A DNA stretch of 64,000 nt from Lasiosphaeris hirsuta (GCA_030549175.1 JAUKUA010000002.1:2976001-3040000); one strand, 5' to 3'. Positions 20,066 to 32,162 are shown, counted from the first letter of the stretch. The notes: generated by a model not told the origin, from the letters alone. Numbers and translations: made by a program.

Positions 20066-23000
20066 GGCGGCTGATTGGCCAGAATCTGCCCAGGCTATCA
20101 ACACGCTCAAAATACCAAGAACTCCCAAGCGTCCCCAAACAGAAATCTCCCGACCTCGCTGCCACCCGCAGCCAATGGCCGCGCCCGAATCGACATTGGA
20201 CGCAGGCGACCACGGTGGCGTCTGCGGTCCAGGGCCCTGACTGTCCAGGGCGGCCCAGACCAAATTTTTTTCTTCTCTCTCTCGACCTTCCTAGCCTCAG
20301 CAAGCCTACCCCGTAATAGTACGTACCTCATGGTATTCTGCACCGCGAGGGCATGCATGTGCGTGCATGTCGCCATTGGACTAGCTCGCAAGCCGTCGTG
20401 GGAAATATGGGGTGCCGGGGGCGATCAAGGACCAAACCGGGGCCGTGTTGAAAACCACGCAGTCGGGCTACTATGTCCCGCCGGGGATGCTGTGTCTTGC
20501 TGCAAAACATATTTCAGACGCTGTCCACCCGCCAAGCCACGGCCAAGTCCAACATGACTCTTCGTCCTTCGGAATAAAGAGGTTCAGAATCTGTGCTTGG
20601 CGGACCCTGCCAAGTAGCCAAGCGGTGTTTAAAAAGAGCTTAAAATGCCCCAAGTCTGGGGTGCCCCGGAATCAACAAGGAGTTGCCACTGACAGCCAAG
20701 AGTCCCAAGGCCTTTCTGCATCGCGACTGCCTGCAACAACCTTCGACCCCACGGGCGGAACCCGCTCGGCCAAGAAATGGGCGTCAACCTCGGTCGCCCG
20801 TCCTAGAAAGCAGGAACGAGACGGCTGGCATATGCCTCGCTCCTCCCAGATGAGGGCGAAGCCAGAACTCATCAAATGGATAGGTATCCAATCCCCTTAG
20901 GTAAGCGATTCTGCCCTGCTAACTAGCGGCCGACTCACAACTCTAAGAGCACCCACGTGCGCGAGTAGTTGGCCCAGCGAGGCCCGTCTCTCCTCGCCAC
21001 GAGGCAACCAGCGTTCGGCGTTGCCACACAGCATCCGAGCTGCCAATTGCGACGCCGCCCCCGGACCATCCCCCCTTCGCTCCTCATATGACCGGCGTAC
21101 CCTTTTTTATCAATCAAAAATCCCGGCTCCTGCAGCTGCACAGAACTGTGTGTCTCGAACCGGCGTCGCGGTAACATGTTCTATTCGAAAAGAGCAGGAG
21201 ACGCGGGCTGCGAGCTGCTGCCAGGGCGCGGAGGGTGTGCGGGCGGCCTGCCGCATGACGTAAAGGATGGACAAACCAATCTCAGGCCGTCGCTGGTTCC
21301 CGGGGTTCTTCGTCGAATAATATCCTGGATGCGAACGCGGCACGTTTAATTTGTTGTCGGTGATGGTTGTTTTTGTCGTGAGGTTGTGAGGTTGACAAAA
21401 TCTTGAAAGATACCCAAGGCAGGTACCTACCTGGGTGAGATCATCATGTCAGAGCCTGTTCAAGCAGCCTCGCGTGTCGTCTGGCTCAAGTTTGCCACGG
21501 CATGTTGAAGCATGGCCTGGGCATATTCGTACGACGGCCTTATGCGACTCGACTCACTCTCGACCCATCAGACCCACCCGTTTACCGAAGCCAAGAACAG
21601 AAACTGAGGTGTTTGAAATCCGCCGTGGACTCAAATCATCAGCTGTGGGATTATTCGGGAGTGCCCGCCAATGGAATGGTAGGCCATCACCCGTGGCGTT
21701 TGGCCGACATCCATCCGGGACTTAGGTCTGCTTGGCGTTGATCCCAGAATGCCCTAGGTTGGGAAATGTCTGCATCTCCGAGCCCGCATTTCTCCGTTGC
21801 GCGGTCCATCTGTTGTGAAGCGGGTTGTAAGACGGAGAAGTTGTCGATTCCGTCAGTCACTGCATGTGTCTGGCTTCAATGATAGCGTGCGAACTACCTT
21901 GGAAGTGAGGATTACTACATGACTCGGAGCATGTTGGGTGAAATCTCTGGGATCCCTCTTGACGAGAGCCAAGAGAGACGCGGTATGAGCCCCGGCAGAT
22001 ACTAGTCACGGTACCATTGAGTGCTACGACCCACCCCTGCAAATATAGGGACAGGATGGTGGAGGGTTGATGAGGCAATCCTAAACCAGACTAACACTGG
22101 CCTTGACAGCGTCCGAGTTCCCTTCCATGAATATATCCAAGTAAAAGCAAACAATATCAGTCAATGCTACACGGTCACTGTCTGTGGAAATGGAAAATTT
22201 GGCCATAACAAGAATTTTGAGGAAATGGAAGGAACAGAATGAAGGATGAAGACTCGGACTGACCATCACTCGGCTCGGCGGGCAACAGGGTCCAGAGTCC
22301 AGGGTCGGCGGCCGGGTTCAAAGTCTGAGCGCTTTGCATCTGGGTTGGCTCGTCTCAGTGGAACAAAGTTGTAATAGAGATAGGAAGTTGGGTCCTGACC
22401 TATCGCCAGCTGGTCCGCGATTCTAGCACTCAGAAATGTGACATTGAGTCTGCACTGCGCTTTTCAGCTCCAATTGGCAACCTTTGCCATTCGCAGCTTT
22501 GAGACCCCGATATCGGGAAGTCCAGCAATCAGCTTCCAAGACATTACATGCAGGGTATGCTGACGTAATTAAGACTTCCATTTTATTTAGAATTGGAGTA
22601 CGACGTGGCATGGGAAACCATTGCTCTAGCAGTAAAAAAAAATTAAAAGGTAAGGTTTCGTGGGTGGAGATTCGGTCACTAACCTTCCGAGCACGACCTG
22701 GAGTTTGTCTTTAGTTAAGGATAGTTGCCTAAAAACAGTATTAGCAAGCCAAGATATCCGCATGACTTCTAGTAGGCCGTTATGAAGAGCCCGACTCACC
22801 ATGGCGTGGGGATAGCTCAGCCATCCCTAGCCCCATAATAATAGGGCCTCATAACAAGACTAAAAAGTGACAGCATTTAAAGCAGCCGCTAACAGTTGAG
22901 TTTCAGGCGAGCTACCCATATGGGATCCTGGGCCTGCGGCTGACGGACAAACCAAGAGCCTCCCAACTGCTGCACTGCATGAGAGGAACCCGCTATTTCC

Positions 23001-23202
23001 AACACCACATGTTGCTGTTAGTCGCGGACATGAGACTAACCTTAGGTCCCGTAGACCCTTAGTTCCGCTCTGGGGCTGACGAATGCTCGATGAGATGAAC
23101 CCGTCCCGTTTCCTGCGAAGCTCGGGTTATTTCGGCACCAAAGCCAAAAGACGCGATTGGCCTCACCTACTAGGGCCACTATCATTTTGGGCTTGTCGAC
23201 TC

Positions 23203-23544
23203 ACCGTTGCAGATGTACGACTCCGCGTTGTCGACCGTGAGACCCCCCGAGACTCCGAGCAAGAACTGCTTCTTGCCCTGCCACTTCTCCTTCAGACTCC
23301 TCGCTGCCACCTTGACCCCAGCACCGGTGAAATTATCCAACATGACAATATCAGCACCCGTAGCGATGGCCTCATCGGCCTCCTCCTCGTTCTGGACCTC
23401 GACCTCAATCTTCAAGCTGAACCCGCCAGCGGCCTTTGCAGCCTTGACCGCCTTGGTGGTGCTCCCCCGGCTCCACACATGGTTGTCCTTGAGCATCGTC
23501 ATGGTGTTGGACTTGCGCCAGCCGTGTGTCCCCTTGGGCACCAA
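23203..23544 (-). pseudogene. BNA6: Quinolinate phosphoribosyltransferase fragment (BNA6/NadC type), broken
   Basis: The frame contains TMTMLKDNHVW, AAGGFSLKIEVEVQNEEEAD, GADIVMLDNFTGAGVK and VSGGLTVDNAESYICN. These are the C-terminal barrel motifs of the NAD-synthesis enzyme that makes nicotinate mononucleotide from quinolinate and PRPP. The N-terminal half and the RKTTPG loop expected just before TMTMLKDNH are missing. Upstream sequence in another frame (about 23405-23797) reads GYTG at the break but otherwise belongs to nothing I know. After YICN there is a good GTGAGT donor at 23203, where the family continues into an aspartate-rich IDIxSTSS segment, but no matching downstream exon is visible. 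I read this as a truncated, decayed copy; the functional gene must lie elsewhere if the organism makes NAD this way. Confidence 0.75.
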
Positions 23545-25689
23545 GCCCAGTATATCCCGCCACTAGGTTTGTCGTGAACCGGCTCGTCCAGGCGCGCGCG
23601 ATGGTGCTCGTCACAACGTCCAAACCCTTGTTCTTCCACCCCGGCGGTATCTTCTCAATCGCTGTGCTGATATACTTCAACCTCTCCGCCGTCAACTTGC
23701 GTGTTCCCGCGCAGAAAGTTGGGAGGGCAGCACTGGCGCTGCCCTCTGCAAAGTCGCTGTTTCCGAACGTGAGGATTTTCCTCTTCTCCTCCTGCAACGT
23801 GGAATTTGTGTCGGAACTTCCAGATGTATTTTGCGAGTCGTGTAATAAGCTGTGGCCTCAGCAAGGACATTGGAGTTTCACTGGCATAGCCTCAGCCAAC
23901 TGAGAATGGTGTCATTCTCTGATATGGTGAGGACCCTAGGAGAGAGCCCCTTTCCCAAGGCCGAAACTGGTGATTTCATCTGGAGGCAAGCCTGCCAGTC
24001 TTGCGTATGTGGCCAAGGCGATCCCGAAAGTAAGGGTTGCGCCGACTCCGGCTGTGCCGTCATGTTGGTTGTGATTTGTCTTGCAGTATTCCAACGTGAG
24101 AATGTCTCGTGATAATGAGTTGTAAAAGGCGGGTTTCTAGAAGTTGATGTGAGGGTTTGAACAACTTGTGACAGTGTAAATTGAGATGCGGCGAAGGAGG
24201 CAAGAGATAGACCTGCTCCATAAGACCTTGGAGGAATTGTCGACACACTGGCTAGGCCGATTCTGGGGGTTTTATATTCCCCATTCGAGCCCATAGACTA
24301 ACCCGTGACACAATCGGGGAATGTCGGCACTCTTCGGCCTCAACGCCCACCGTCAGCACTACCTAGGTAGAGAGGGGTGACGACAGACGGTTCTTGCACT
24401 GCAAGGTTTGGCTATTTTCCCGCCAATTATTTTAGACATCTGAAGATTGATAAGCAGACAGATCGGTCCATGTGAAGATATATTCTCTCCGAAATATTGC
24501 GTCGGATCTTCCAGGGCAGTTGACTTTTTGATACAGGAATAAATGTCATTCATCGGATATTTGAAATCCGTCATTGTTTTAGCCAACCCTATGGCATGGG
24601 TTGCAAGACAATAATGTGACTTGTTCCGAAAGTTGAAAGCTGAGAGCCTTGCCCTGCGAAGGCGTTGCCACAGCCCTTGGGATTGTGGCTGCGGAACATG
24701 GAACGGTCACGGCCGGGTCTTGACTCACGTGGTCACGGATTGCCCGGCTCTGTTGAGACCCATAAAATCAAACGTGAAACGCCGTGGCTTCAAATATCCC
24801 ATGAAATTCTATCCTAGCCATGATCGGGTTGTTGGGGAAACCGTCTTACCGTCTTCAGGCTGGATAATCTGCGAATCAACACGCGTTTATCAGTGACACT
24901 AGCGGAGACATTCACATGTGCAAATAACTAGGTGGAGAAGCCTCTTCCGCCGCGATCGATATACTCTAAAAGAAACCTGCTACTTCGTATTACCCAGTTA
25001 GCCGAAGCCCCGCCGATAACAAACCTATATGGCGTCGGTTCACCTGCAGGAAGAGGTTTGTTGGATATATTACGTGATATGTGAGCTGACTCGCAGGTGC
25101 CTGGAGTGCTCCAGAATGCAAATAGAAGATTGGATCGAATTCCGCTAGAGTATCAGCCAAATCTTAAGACCCTTCAATTACTTTCAACTGTTCTGTGGGT
25201 GGAACGGCCTGGGATTTTTTGATTTTTTTTTGGGGGGGGGGGTGTTGGGCATTTTGGGGAAGGCGGCGTTTGCTGCCAGCTTGCATCTGACAGACATGTG
25301 GCAGGGGCTTGTTAGAGATGCTGCACAAAGACGGCATCCTATGTCTGAGACCTTGCAAGAACCCGTGAGTCAAAGTTCAGAAACAAATGAGGGTCGGCTG
25401 TTGTTTGGTGGGGGATTGGGCATTGAGAGCGAAGCCGCAGCCAGGCGCGACCCGCTGCGCTGTCCTGCTCCTGCCAAGAATTGTGAGCGGCTGGGCTGTG
25501 ATTGCCAGTTTGGGAGGTGATTCGGCTTCCTCTGGGCACGTGGCAGCTTGTGACTCTTTGTGGGCGCTGTGACCTTCAGGCTCCCAGCCACTAGTGCCCA
25601 CAGCGACAGCTCACTGCCACGTACTCGGCGCCTGCTCAACATCGCCTTAGCAAGCCAGCAGCGGCCAGCATGAAAGATATTAAAAGTTG
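23545..25689. other. Gene-poor region with unrecognised open frame
   Basis: About 2.1 kb. On the minus strand at about 23545-23797 an open frame reads RKLTAERLKYISTAIEKIPP and nearby residues. It looks protein-like but I cannot place it, and it runs into the broken quinolinate phosphoribosyltransferase relic. The rest shows no supported gene. A T run followed by a G run lies near 25216-25242. Confidence 0.4.
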
Positions 25690-26945
25690 ATGTCCGCCGG
25701 AATTTATTCTGCCCTTCTCCCGCTTCCAGGAACCAGGAACCAGGCGCCAGCAAGTCACAGCGCGGTAATGGCAATGGCAATCACGATGGCGACAGCGGCG
25801 ACGACGCCGGTAACGGCAGCCCAGGACAGACTCTCGTCCAGATCGTCCAAATCCTTGCGGACCGATTCCGGGCGCCGCCAACGGTTCGGCCAGACATCGT
25901 CATGGGCCGGGCGCACGGGACACATGGGCCTGCCCACCCGGCGCTCCCCGTTCAAACTCCACAAGCTCGAGCCCGACACCAGCCAGCTGCCTATCTTGTG
26001 GCCCACCGAGTTAAAGTCACCTCCACCCGCTGACCGCCTGGCCGGCCTCGAGTGGTCCATGCCTACCAACACGCTCTTCTTTACCAAGCTCAACTACGAT
26101 GTGCGCCGCGCCATTTACGACGTCATGCTCGCCGACATCGGTACCCGCCAGAACATCTTCTGCCCCTCCATCACGCGAAGCACCCAGGCCAAAGAGCTGT
26201 TCAGCCAGTATCTGGTCTCCAAGAAGTGTGACGGCCCGACTTTCAAGACGGCACTTGCCTGCGGACATTCGGACTGCGACGAGGCAACGGCGGGGGATGA
26301 TGGGGAGACGGCCTCCGAGTATAGAATGGCGGACCTGATTGCCCTCATGGGAACCTGCAAGTTTGGGTCCGCGACGACCCAGCTCCCCTGTCCAAGATTC
26401 CACTAACTGTTTTGTTCCATAGGTACCTTGAGGTCTCGCAATATGTCTACCGCTCCATCACCTTCACCTTTGCCACCTTCCCTGCGATGGGCGCGTTCCT
26501 CGACAGGACGCCGCTTTCGGTCATTGAGAAGATCCGCTCGGTTGCTTTCATCGCGCACATTCTCCCGCAAACCCCAAAGGCAGTCAAAAACTTTATCTAC
26601 AACAGCGAGTACTTTCAGACGGAGGACCAAGATGCCATTGCTCTGTTCAAGCGCTTCCGCCGCCTCGAGCGGCTCGAGGTGAATTTCTACCCGAGCTTTT
26701 TTCTGGCCCAGGAAACTCGCATGTGTGAGGTGCTCAAGCCGCTGGATCAATTATGCGACGATCCGAACTTGAATGTTGTCGTCAGGGTGCCCAGCATTAC
26801 CTATCCCGTGGCCACTGGGGTCAGCCTGCCGCTCGCCTCGCGCATCAAGGGTTCTGGGCGCTTCACCGTGCAGAGACCCGTGGTTGTGGGAAGCCAGTGC
26901 AAAACCATCTGCAAGGGGTACTCAGCATCTGGCGTGAGGTTTTGA
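25690..26945 (+). CDS. DUF7730-like/F-box-like fungal protein
   Basis: Two exons, 25690-26360 and 26423-26945, with a 62-nt intron (GTTTGG...CCATAG), giving 397 aa. Splicing rebuilds LMGTCK|YLEVSQYVYRSITF, which fits the helix pattern of fungal proteins that begin LPxEIRxxIY and contain a LLxTCRxIYxEA motif. Here the first element is TKLNYDVRRAIYDVMLADIG (~residue 128). These F-box-like/DUF7730 proteins are abundant and largely uncharacterised in filamentous fungi. The first ~110 residues are Ala/Thr-rich and variable, so a downstream ATG could be the true start. No catalytic motif is seen. Family placement is moderate. Confidence 0.65.
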
Positions 26946-27369
26946 CAGGAATAGAACTAATTGCCGGGCTGTATGTCAACAAGCGAGCGAACACACTGGA
27001 ATTGCGGGGTTTATCACGATAAGCATGAACTATAACGACTAATGACTTCTCCTGAGTCGGCTGCGAGCCGCTGTATTTCTAGACACGGAACTCTGAGGAA
27101 GATGGGTTATCAAGGAACAATGGCTACATTGCCAAATTGAATTTTTTTATGCATAATGTGAAGTCTATTTACATAGAGATCGTGAATCTAGTAGTGTCAT
27201 TACATATTCAACTCCATGTTATTACATGGGTTGAGTTCTCTGGACATTCATTGGGTATCAGGACCTGCCCGCCTGGAAACAACATTGAACTGCACGTTAC
27301 TGAGGGGTTCCATCCTGACAACTTTATCAGCAGCGGGTTCAACTGGTCCATCACTCTTGACTCATGACC
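26946..27369. other. AT-rich intergenic stretch
   Basis: About 420 bases, AT-rich, between the DUF7730-like gene and the broken FAD monooxygenase. No feature seen. Confidence 0.5.
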
Positions 27370-28497
27370 CTATGCTAAAGGGTTTTTGCCAGTGCCCGCC
27401 CTCGCCTTCTGGAGCGCGGTGCGCGCCTCGACAATAGCCTCGTACCCCCTTGCTGACAAATTTCCTTCTGGTACTCATTCAGCTGGCGCTTTATTCGAAC
27501 CGTGTCAGTCTTCTCGATGGCCCCAAGGACTTTGCCGAGCTGAACAGCGCCGCGGATGGCAAAGATGGCTCCTTCACCGCGGGCTTACAGTTGTAAGTCA
27601 ATGAGATCATATCAGCATGGTTCCTTGTTGCAAGCACATGTCTGGAACTTACCAGGGGTCACGGGATGGGCCGCATCGCCGATCAGCAAGACACGGTTTA
27701 CCGAGGGCACCTCGGTGATGGAGGCATCCCACTGCGCCTACACCAAGACACCCACAAATTAGCCTCACACGTCATCACACTACTTACAAAACACCGCCCC
27801 TTACCGCATACGGCTTCACATTCTCGGCCGCTGTGCTCTCCACGAAGGCCCGGGATCGGGGTTCCAGCGCCTGGACCTTGTCGGTCACGAACGCGAGCTA
27901 CTCGTGCGTGCTGCTCGTCTTGAGCCAGTGGTCGGACCACCCGGTGGTCTCGTCGACCTGTGTGAGCAGCCAGTAGAAGTCGGCCACGGCGTCACCCGAG
28001 GCGTCGATAGCGATGCTATTGATCCCGCAGAACAAAGTGAAGTCGGGCCTGAACACCAGGTAGCATGAGTATGCGAGCTGCAGCTGCTGCGCCAGCACCG
28101 CGCCGCGGAGCTTGGCCCCGCCAAAGATCACGGCGGTGGGGTTTTGGATTCAGGACTTGGTCGTTGGGTTTCTAGAGGATTTATTGGCGGACTGGGGGTG
28201 TTAGTTGGTTTAAGGTTTGTTGTGGTCATCAAAGAGGGGTGCGTACCACTGCTGAACGCGCCATCTGCGCCCACGACGATATCGCCGGTGGCAGAGGTTC
28301 CGTCTTCAAAGAACACGGTGACTTTCTCTTCGTCCTCTTTGATATCAACCACCTTTTTTTTTTCCCCCACTTGATATCGGCACCGTTCGACAAGAGCTGG
28401 CGAAAACGCAGCCGGTTGACGCGGAGACAGGACGTCTCGGGTGAGTCCACCAATTCCGGCGCCGATGATCAGAACGTGGGGTGCTGTTTCGGTTGAC
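27370..28497 (-). pseudogene. FAD-dependent aromatic monooxygenase, decayed
   Basis: The start MSTETAPHVLIIGAGIGGLT is a Rossmann FAD-binding motif, and a GDAAHPVTP motif occurs near the end (~27680). VVDIKEDEEKVTVFFEDGTS and IVVGADGAFS in the middle also fit salicylate-hydroxylase-like flavoproteins. Breaks: the region right after GIGGLT (tens of residues) is missing; the frame changes at an A run (about 28358-28368 as T on the plus strand); TAA and TAG stops fall at about 28181-28183 and 28172-28174; the frame changes again before TAVIFGG; a TAG lies at 27898-27900 between STHE and LAFVTDK; and a final frame change occurs at a G run near the C-terminus. Two normal-looking introns remain (around 27738-27802 and 27605-27655). 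The number of lesions argues against simple sequencing error. Confidence 0.85.
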
Positions 28498-29470
28498 ATT
28501 GCTAGATACAATATTTATGAAGTCGTGGTCTACAACGGAGAACATGTGTATTGAAGCGACGAGGTGCAATTTTGCGACTTGCTACTCTTCGACATACTCA
28601 TAGTCGGAGATGAAATATATCATGATGTCGGGTTTAGGCAGACAATATTGCCCTTAGCCGTGCATCATGCCATCATCCACCTTATCCTACTACCGCGCGG
28701 GACGGCCCTCGTACAGACTGAATGAGGCAAGGTGCCGCGCTATAAAGGTATAGAGGTTGTCCAGGTCAGCACTCTGAAAGCTGGCGGGGATGCGACCCGG
28801 GGCTAAGGTGGGGGGTTTTTCCAATGATTGACTTGTGCTGTGTAACGTGCGTGAGGATGTGTGTGTGTGAACCGTGCATGGAATGATTCTAGACCAGAAC
28901 TTTACCCAATTCGAGATAATACGTCCCCAATCCCAATCGGCTTGGCAATGGTTTGAAAAGGTATCACTCCACCAAGATAATAATTGTTTATCTTAATTGA
29001 CTGCTGCTGCGTTCCTTGTTCCGAGTTCATAGAAACCTCTACCATCACTGTGATATCAACTCTAGGCTAGCTCAACAGACAGTTTCGGAATTCACTGCAG
29101 GACCTGGCACTGTCACACCAAAAGGTATCACGTGGGATGTCTGTGCGCAGAAAAACAAACAAGAGGTTTATCGTCTTTTTCACCTTGACGGCTCACGGCG
29201 GGCCTCACTTTCCGTGCTCATTTTTCTGACAAGGAGCGGAACAGAAACAGCGAGCCTGGGCGAGAGTCATGTGTGGGGCAACCAACCCCTTTTTTGCTTT
29301 TTCCGTGTCACCTCGTTTTTTTTTTTTTTTTTTTTTTTTTTTTCACTTCCGGTGCTCCCTAACAGAGGCTGCAGCTAGGCCAACGAGCGACGCCTTCCCG
29401 GTAACAATCATCAGTACGTCTCCCCTCCCCTCCCAACCGCACCACCACTAATCACAAATACAGGCTCACA
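28498..29470. other. Intergenic region with poly-T tract
   Basis: About 970 bases between the decayed monooxygenase and the CYTH-domain gene. A run of about 27 T residues lies near 29317-29343, ~130 bases before the next start codon. A short GT-rich tract lies near 28855-28870. No gene supported. Confidence 0.5.
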
Positions 29471-30100
29471 ATGCCGCCGAACCTCAAACCCTCGATGCTC
29501 GAAGTCGAGCGCAAATTCCTCCGCCTCGCCGCGGACACTCTAACGCAGCACGGCGGGAAACCGCCCTTTGCAAGCCTGAACGCGCTGCCGACGAAGAAGA
29601 TCCGAGACACGTACTTCGACCGGGACGACGCGCTCTCGGCGGCGGGGGTGTGGGTGCGGCGGCGCAACGGCACGTGGCAGGCCAAGATCTGGCGGGGCGG
29701 CGACCGCACCAACTCGCGCTTCGAGGAGGTCGAGGACGTCGGGGTCATCGCGGGCCACGTGGCGCGGATCCTAGGGCACGCGGACGGTCGGAATTTTGGG
29801 CTGCTGGCCATGGCGGATTTCGTGACGACCCGCGACCAGTGGCTGGTGGATGGCGAGTTTTGGGTCGTGAGGGACCGCATGGACTTTGGCCATGAGGTGG
29901 GGGAGGTGGAGTTGCAGGAGGAGGTGGAGGGGAGTGAGGAGGAGAAGGGGAGGAAGATGGAGGAGATGGATCGGCGGATTGGGGCGTTTATGGAGAGGCA
30001 TGCGTGGGCGTTTGTCGTGGGCAAGCCCAAGGGGAAGTTGGTGGCGTACTTTGAGAAGAAGCAGAGGGAGTCGGGCTCTGCCTTTCCCAGCACGCAGTAA
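29471..30100 (+). CDS. CYTH-domain phosphatase, thiamine-triphosphatase-like
   Basis: Intronless, 209 aa, ATG in a good context (ctcacaATG). EVERKF at residues ~11-16 is the ExExK-type signature of the CYTH/triphosphate tunnel metalloenzyme fold. Further tunnel-type charged strands follow: RDTYFDRDD (~45), VWVRRRNGTWQAKIWRGG (~60-77), FVTTRDQW (~117), GEVELQEE (~143) and the KPKGKLVAYF lysine strand near the C-terminus (~187). Size and motif order fit fungal and animal thiamine triphosphatases, which hydrolyse thiamine triphosphate to the diphosphate with Mg2+. Other CYTH enzymes act on different triphosphates, so substrate is inference. It is probably cytosolic, with no signal or membrane segment. 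Confidence 0.85.
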   Translation: MPPNLKPSMLEVERKFLRLAADTLTQHGGKPPFASLNALPTKKIRDTYFDRDDALSAAGVWVRRRNGTWQAKIWRGGDRTNSRFEEVEDVGVIAGHVARILGHADGRNFGLLAMADFVTTRDQWLVDGEFWVVRDRMDFGHEVGEVELQEEVEGSEEEKGRKMEEMDRRIGAFMERHAWAFVVGKPKGKLVAYFEKKQRESGSAFPSTQ

Positions 30101-31375
30101 GTGCCAGTTGTGATATGACTCTCGCCGAGTGTCTGCAAATGCCAAAGGTTGTGATGAATATGGGGAGACGAGGGTTTTATCATCTTGTCAAGCTGAGCAT
30201 TCCCTGGTTAGACAATCTGTTCCGCAGCATGAAGTGCGTGCTTGTTTCTGGTATCATACGCAGCTTGTTGCGCTCCACAGCACCTGCTCGCGAGCTGACT
30301 GAGACTCACGAGGTGGCTGAGACTCACGAGCTGGCTGAGACTCACGAGCGATATAAGCACCCCGTCGTGTGCTCTCTTGCTTGAGATAGCACAAGTCCTC
30401 CTATACGTCTTTTACACCCCCTTCCTAGTGCGACACAACTTGGAGGATCCAGTGGAGCTATAAGGTCGCGCCCGGTATTATGGTAGATAAATACAAAGCT
30501 CTCATCGTTTTCGTGGGGGGGAGAGAGGGTGGATCCCGGTTCTGCTGTGTCATCTCCACGCTTGAAGCATTCCCGAAGAAGATACAGATACATAGATTGC
30601 CCCAGGAAACGGGTTGGCTTTTGATAGTTTCTCAGCCACAAATGAGCGATTCGATGCGACCCTTGCTGTCAAAAGGAATCGCGCCAAGCGTGGAGATTAC
30701 CCCAACGGGATCTCAGTAGCGGAGATAAGGCCATTATTTCATTGGTGGCATTAGTGGGGGGGGGGGGGGGCTTCGATTGACCCCTGGCGTGCATGGCCAA
30801 CGGTGCAAGCCGTCGCCAGATGCATTAGCGGCGCGATCTTTTGATCTGTTGGAGATAGTATCCTTGTATGAAGGCCCTGGTATTCAAGTCGTCTCCACGC
30901 ATCTTGAAACATGCGTACTGTGTTTTCTGCAGAGCATTTTCGACCGTGTGGTGCCCCGGGAGTGTCGGCGATGCCGCCCTGGGCACGCGCCGAATCCTCC
31001 CCGATACATTTTTACAGAATAGACCGGTTGGTGGATTGGCTTCTCCTTCGGATTCCTTCCTGTCCACTCCACTGGCCTTCGGGTTTGGTTCTGGCTTGTC
31101 ATAGGTTGTCGTTCTTGCCTCGCACTTGCCGTTATTCCGACATCTATCCTCCATGAAGGAGTGCTAACCGCAGCAAGCGCCACGTTCGTTCAGATTAATA
31201 TTTCATGTTATCCTCAAACTTCGACCTTGCCGCTCATGAAAAAAATTTCAACACATTACCACCTCAGATCCCATTGCACCTAAATACCGCCCTCAATCTT
31301 TCCTCTCTCTTCACGGAGCATCTTATTTGCATATCCCTTACATTAGCAACGGACCCACAAGCCGCGGCTGGCAGG
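30101..31375. other. Intergenic region with an 18-bp tandem repeat
   Basis: About 1.27 kb downstream of the CYTH gene and upstream of the methyltransferase gene. It holds three copies of an 18-bp repeat (30296-30349) and a G run near 30754-30769. A short frame through the repeat would encode repeated ETHE motifs but has no other support. Confidence 0.5.
30296..30349 (+). repeat. 18-bp tandem repeat, three copies
   Basis: Three adjacent copies of TGGCTGAGACTCACGAGC. The first differs at two positions; the last two are identical. It lies ~200 bases after the CYTH gene stop codon. Confidence 0.85.
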
Positions 31376-32162
31376 ATGGCACAAAACCGAGTTGACCGGG
31401 GAGCGTGTATTTACAACCCGTCTACCCTGTGCATCTACGATGCATATGTTCTCGGTTTCAATATGAGCTTCGTGTGGTAAATTTTACCTCATTGCTTTGC
31501 TCCTCCCGTTCCACCTGTATCCGGCGCCGCGATTGACCATCTCCAGGCGCTGCGCGACAGGAGCCATCCTCCTGCCCTTCTTCTGCGAGAACTTCTCGCG
31601 TCGGCACCTCGACATGGGCGTCGCGACAGGCTTCTTTCCCTCCGCCGCCCTTGCCCAGCAACGCCCCACCACCCTTCCGGCCCAGGAGATCACCCTTCTA
31701 GACCTGAGCGAGAACTCACTGGGCAACGCCAAGGCCCGCATCGCGGCTGACAACCAGACCACGCCCGTCTCCATCATCGCCGTTCACGGTGACGTCCTCG
31801 CCGGAGTCCCGCCCGAGCTGAAGGGCAGCAAGTTCGACTCCATCAGCATGTTCAACCTGCTGCACTGCATCCCGGTGCCGCAGGAGACCAAGAACAAGGC
31901 CTTTGAGCTCGCTGCAGATGTCTTGAGTGATGACGGAGTGCTGGTTGGATCCTCGGTACTGGGCATCAGATACCATGCGTGGTGGAATCCGCTGGGTTGG
32001 GTAACCATGGTTCTCTTCAACCTTGTGCTTGGTGCCTTTGGAAACTGGGGAGATGAGCCGGCCGTCTTTGAGCAGGGTTTGAGAAAGGAGTTTGGGGACG
32101 TCAAGACGTGGATTGTTGGAAGTATGTTTTTGTTCCAAGCGCGGAAGCCGAGAAGAGCATGA
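31376..32162 (+). CDS. Class I SAM-dependent methyltransferase
   Basis: Two exons, 31376-31476 and 31547-32162, with a 70-nt intron (GTAAAT...CTCCAG), giving 238 aa. The spliced joint reads FNMSFVW|RCATG. Residues LDMGVATGFFP (~54-64) are the SAM-binding motif I; ITLLDLSENSLGNAKARI (~86) is motif II; GDVLAG and FDSISMFNLLHCIP correspond to motifs III and IV. The N-terminal YNPSTLCIYDAYVLGFNMSFVW stretch is shared by many fungal secondary-metabolism methyltransferases. The likely role is small-molecule O- or N-methylation; the substrate cannot be read from sequence. A hydrophobic segment near WVTMVLFNLVLGAFG is typical of this group. No biosynthetic cluster surrounds it. Family confidence is high. 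Confidence 0.82.

Larger units (their letters stand above)
19735..23202. other. Long gene-poor region
   Basis: About 3.4 kb upstream of the phosphate symporter. Open frames up to ~160 codons occur (for example near 20412-20900), but they start at non-ATG codons or lack any recognisable domain, and overlapping frames on both strands are similar. I therefore call none as a gene. It may contain an unrecognised non-coding transcript. Apart from the two CACGTG motifs I see no repeats or RNA genes. Confidence 0.4.

Noticed and set aside
20412..20900. 162-codon plus-strand open frame in the long gene-poor region
   Set aside because: No recognisable motif, non-ATG start, and overlapping frames of similar length on both strands; likely chance.
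30115..30384. 89-codon frame with ETHE repeats
   Set aside because: Arises from the 18-bp tandem repeat in the 3' region of the CYTH gene; no independent coding support.
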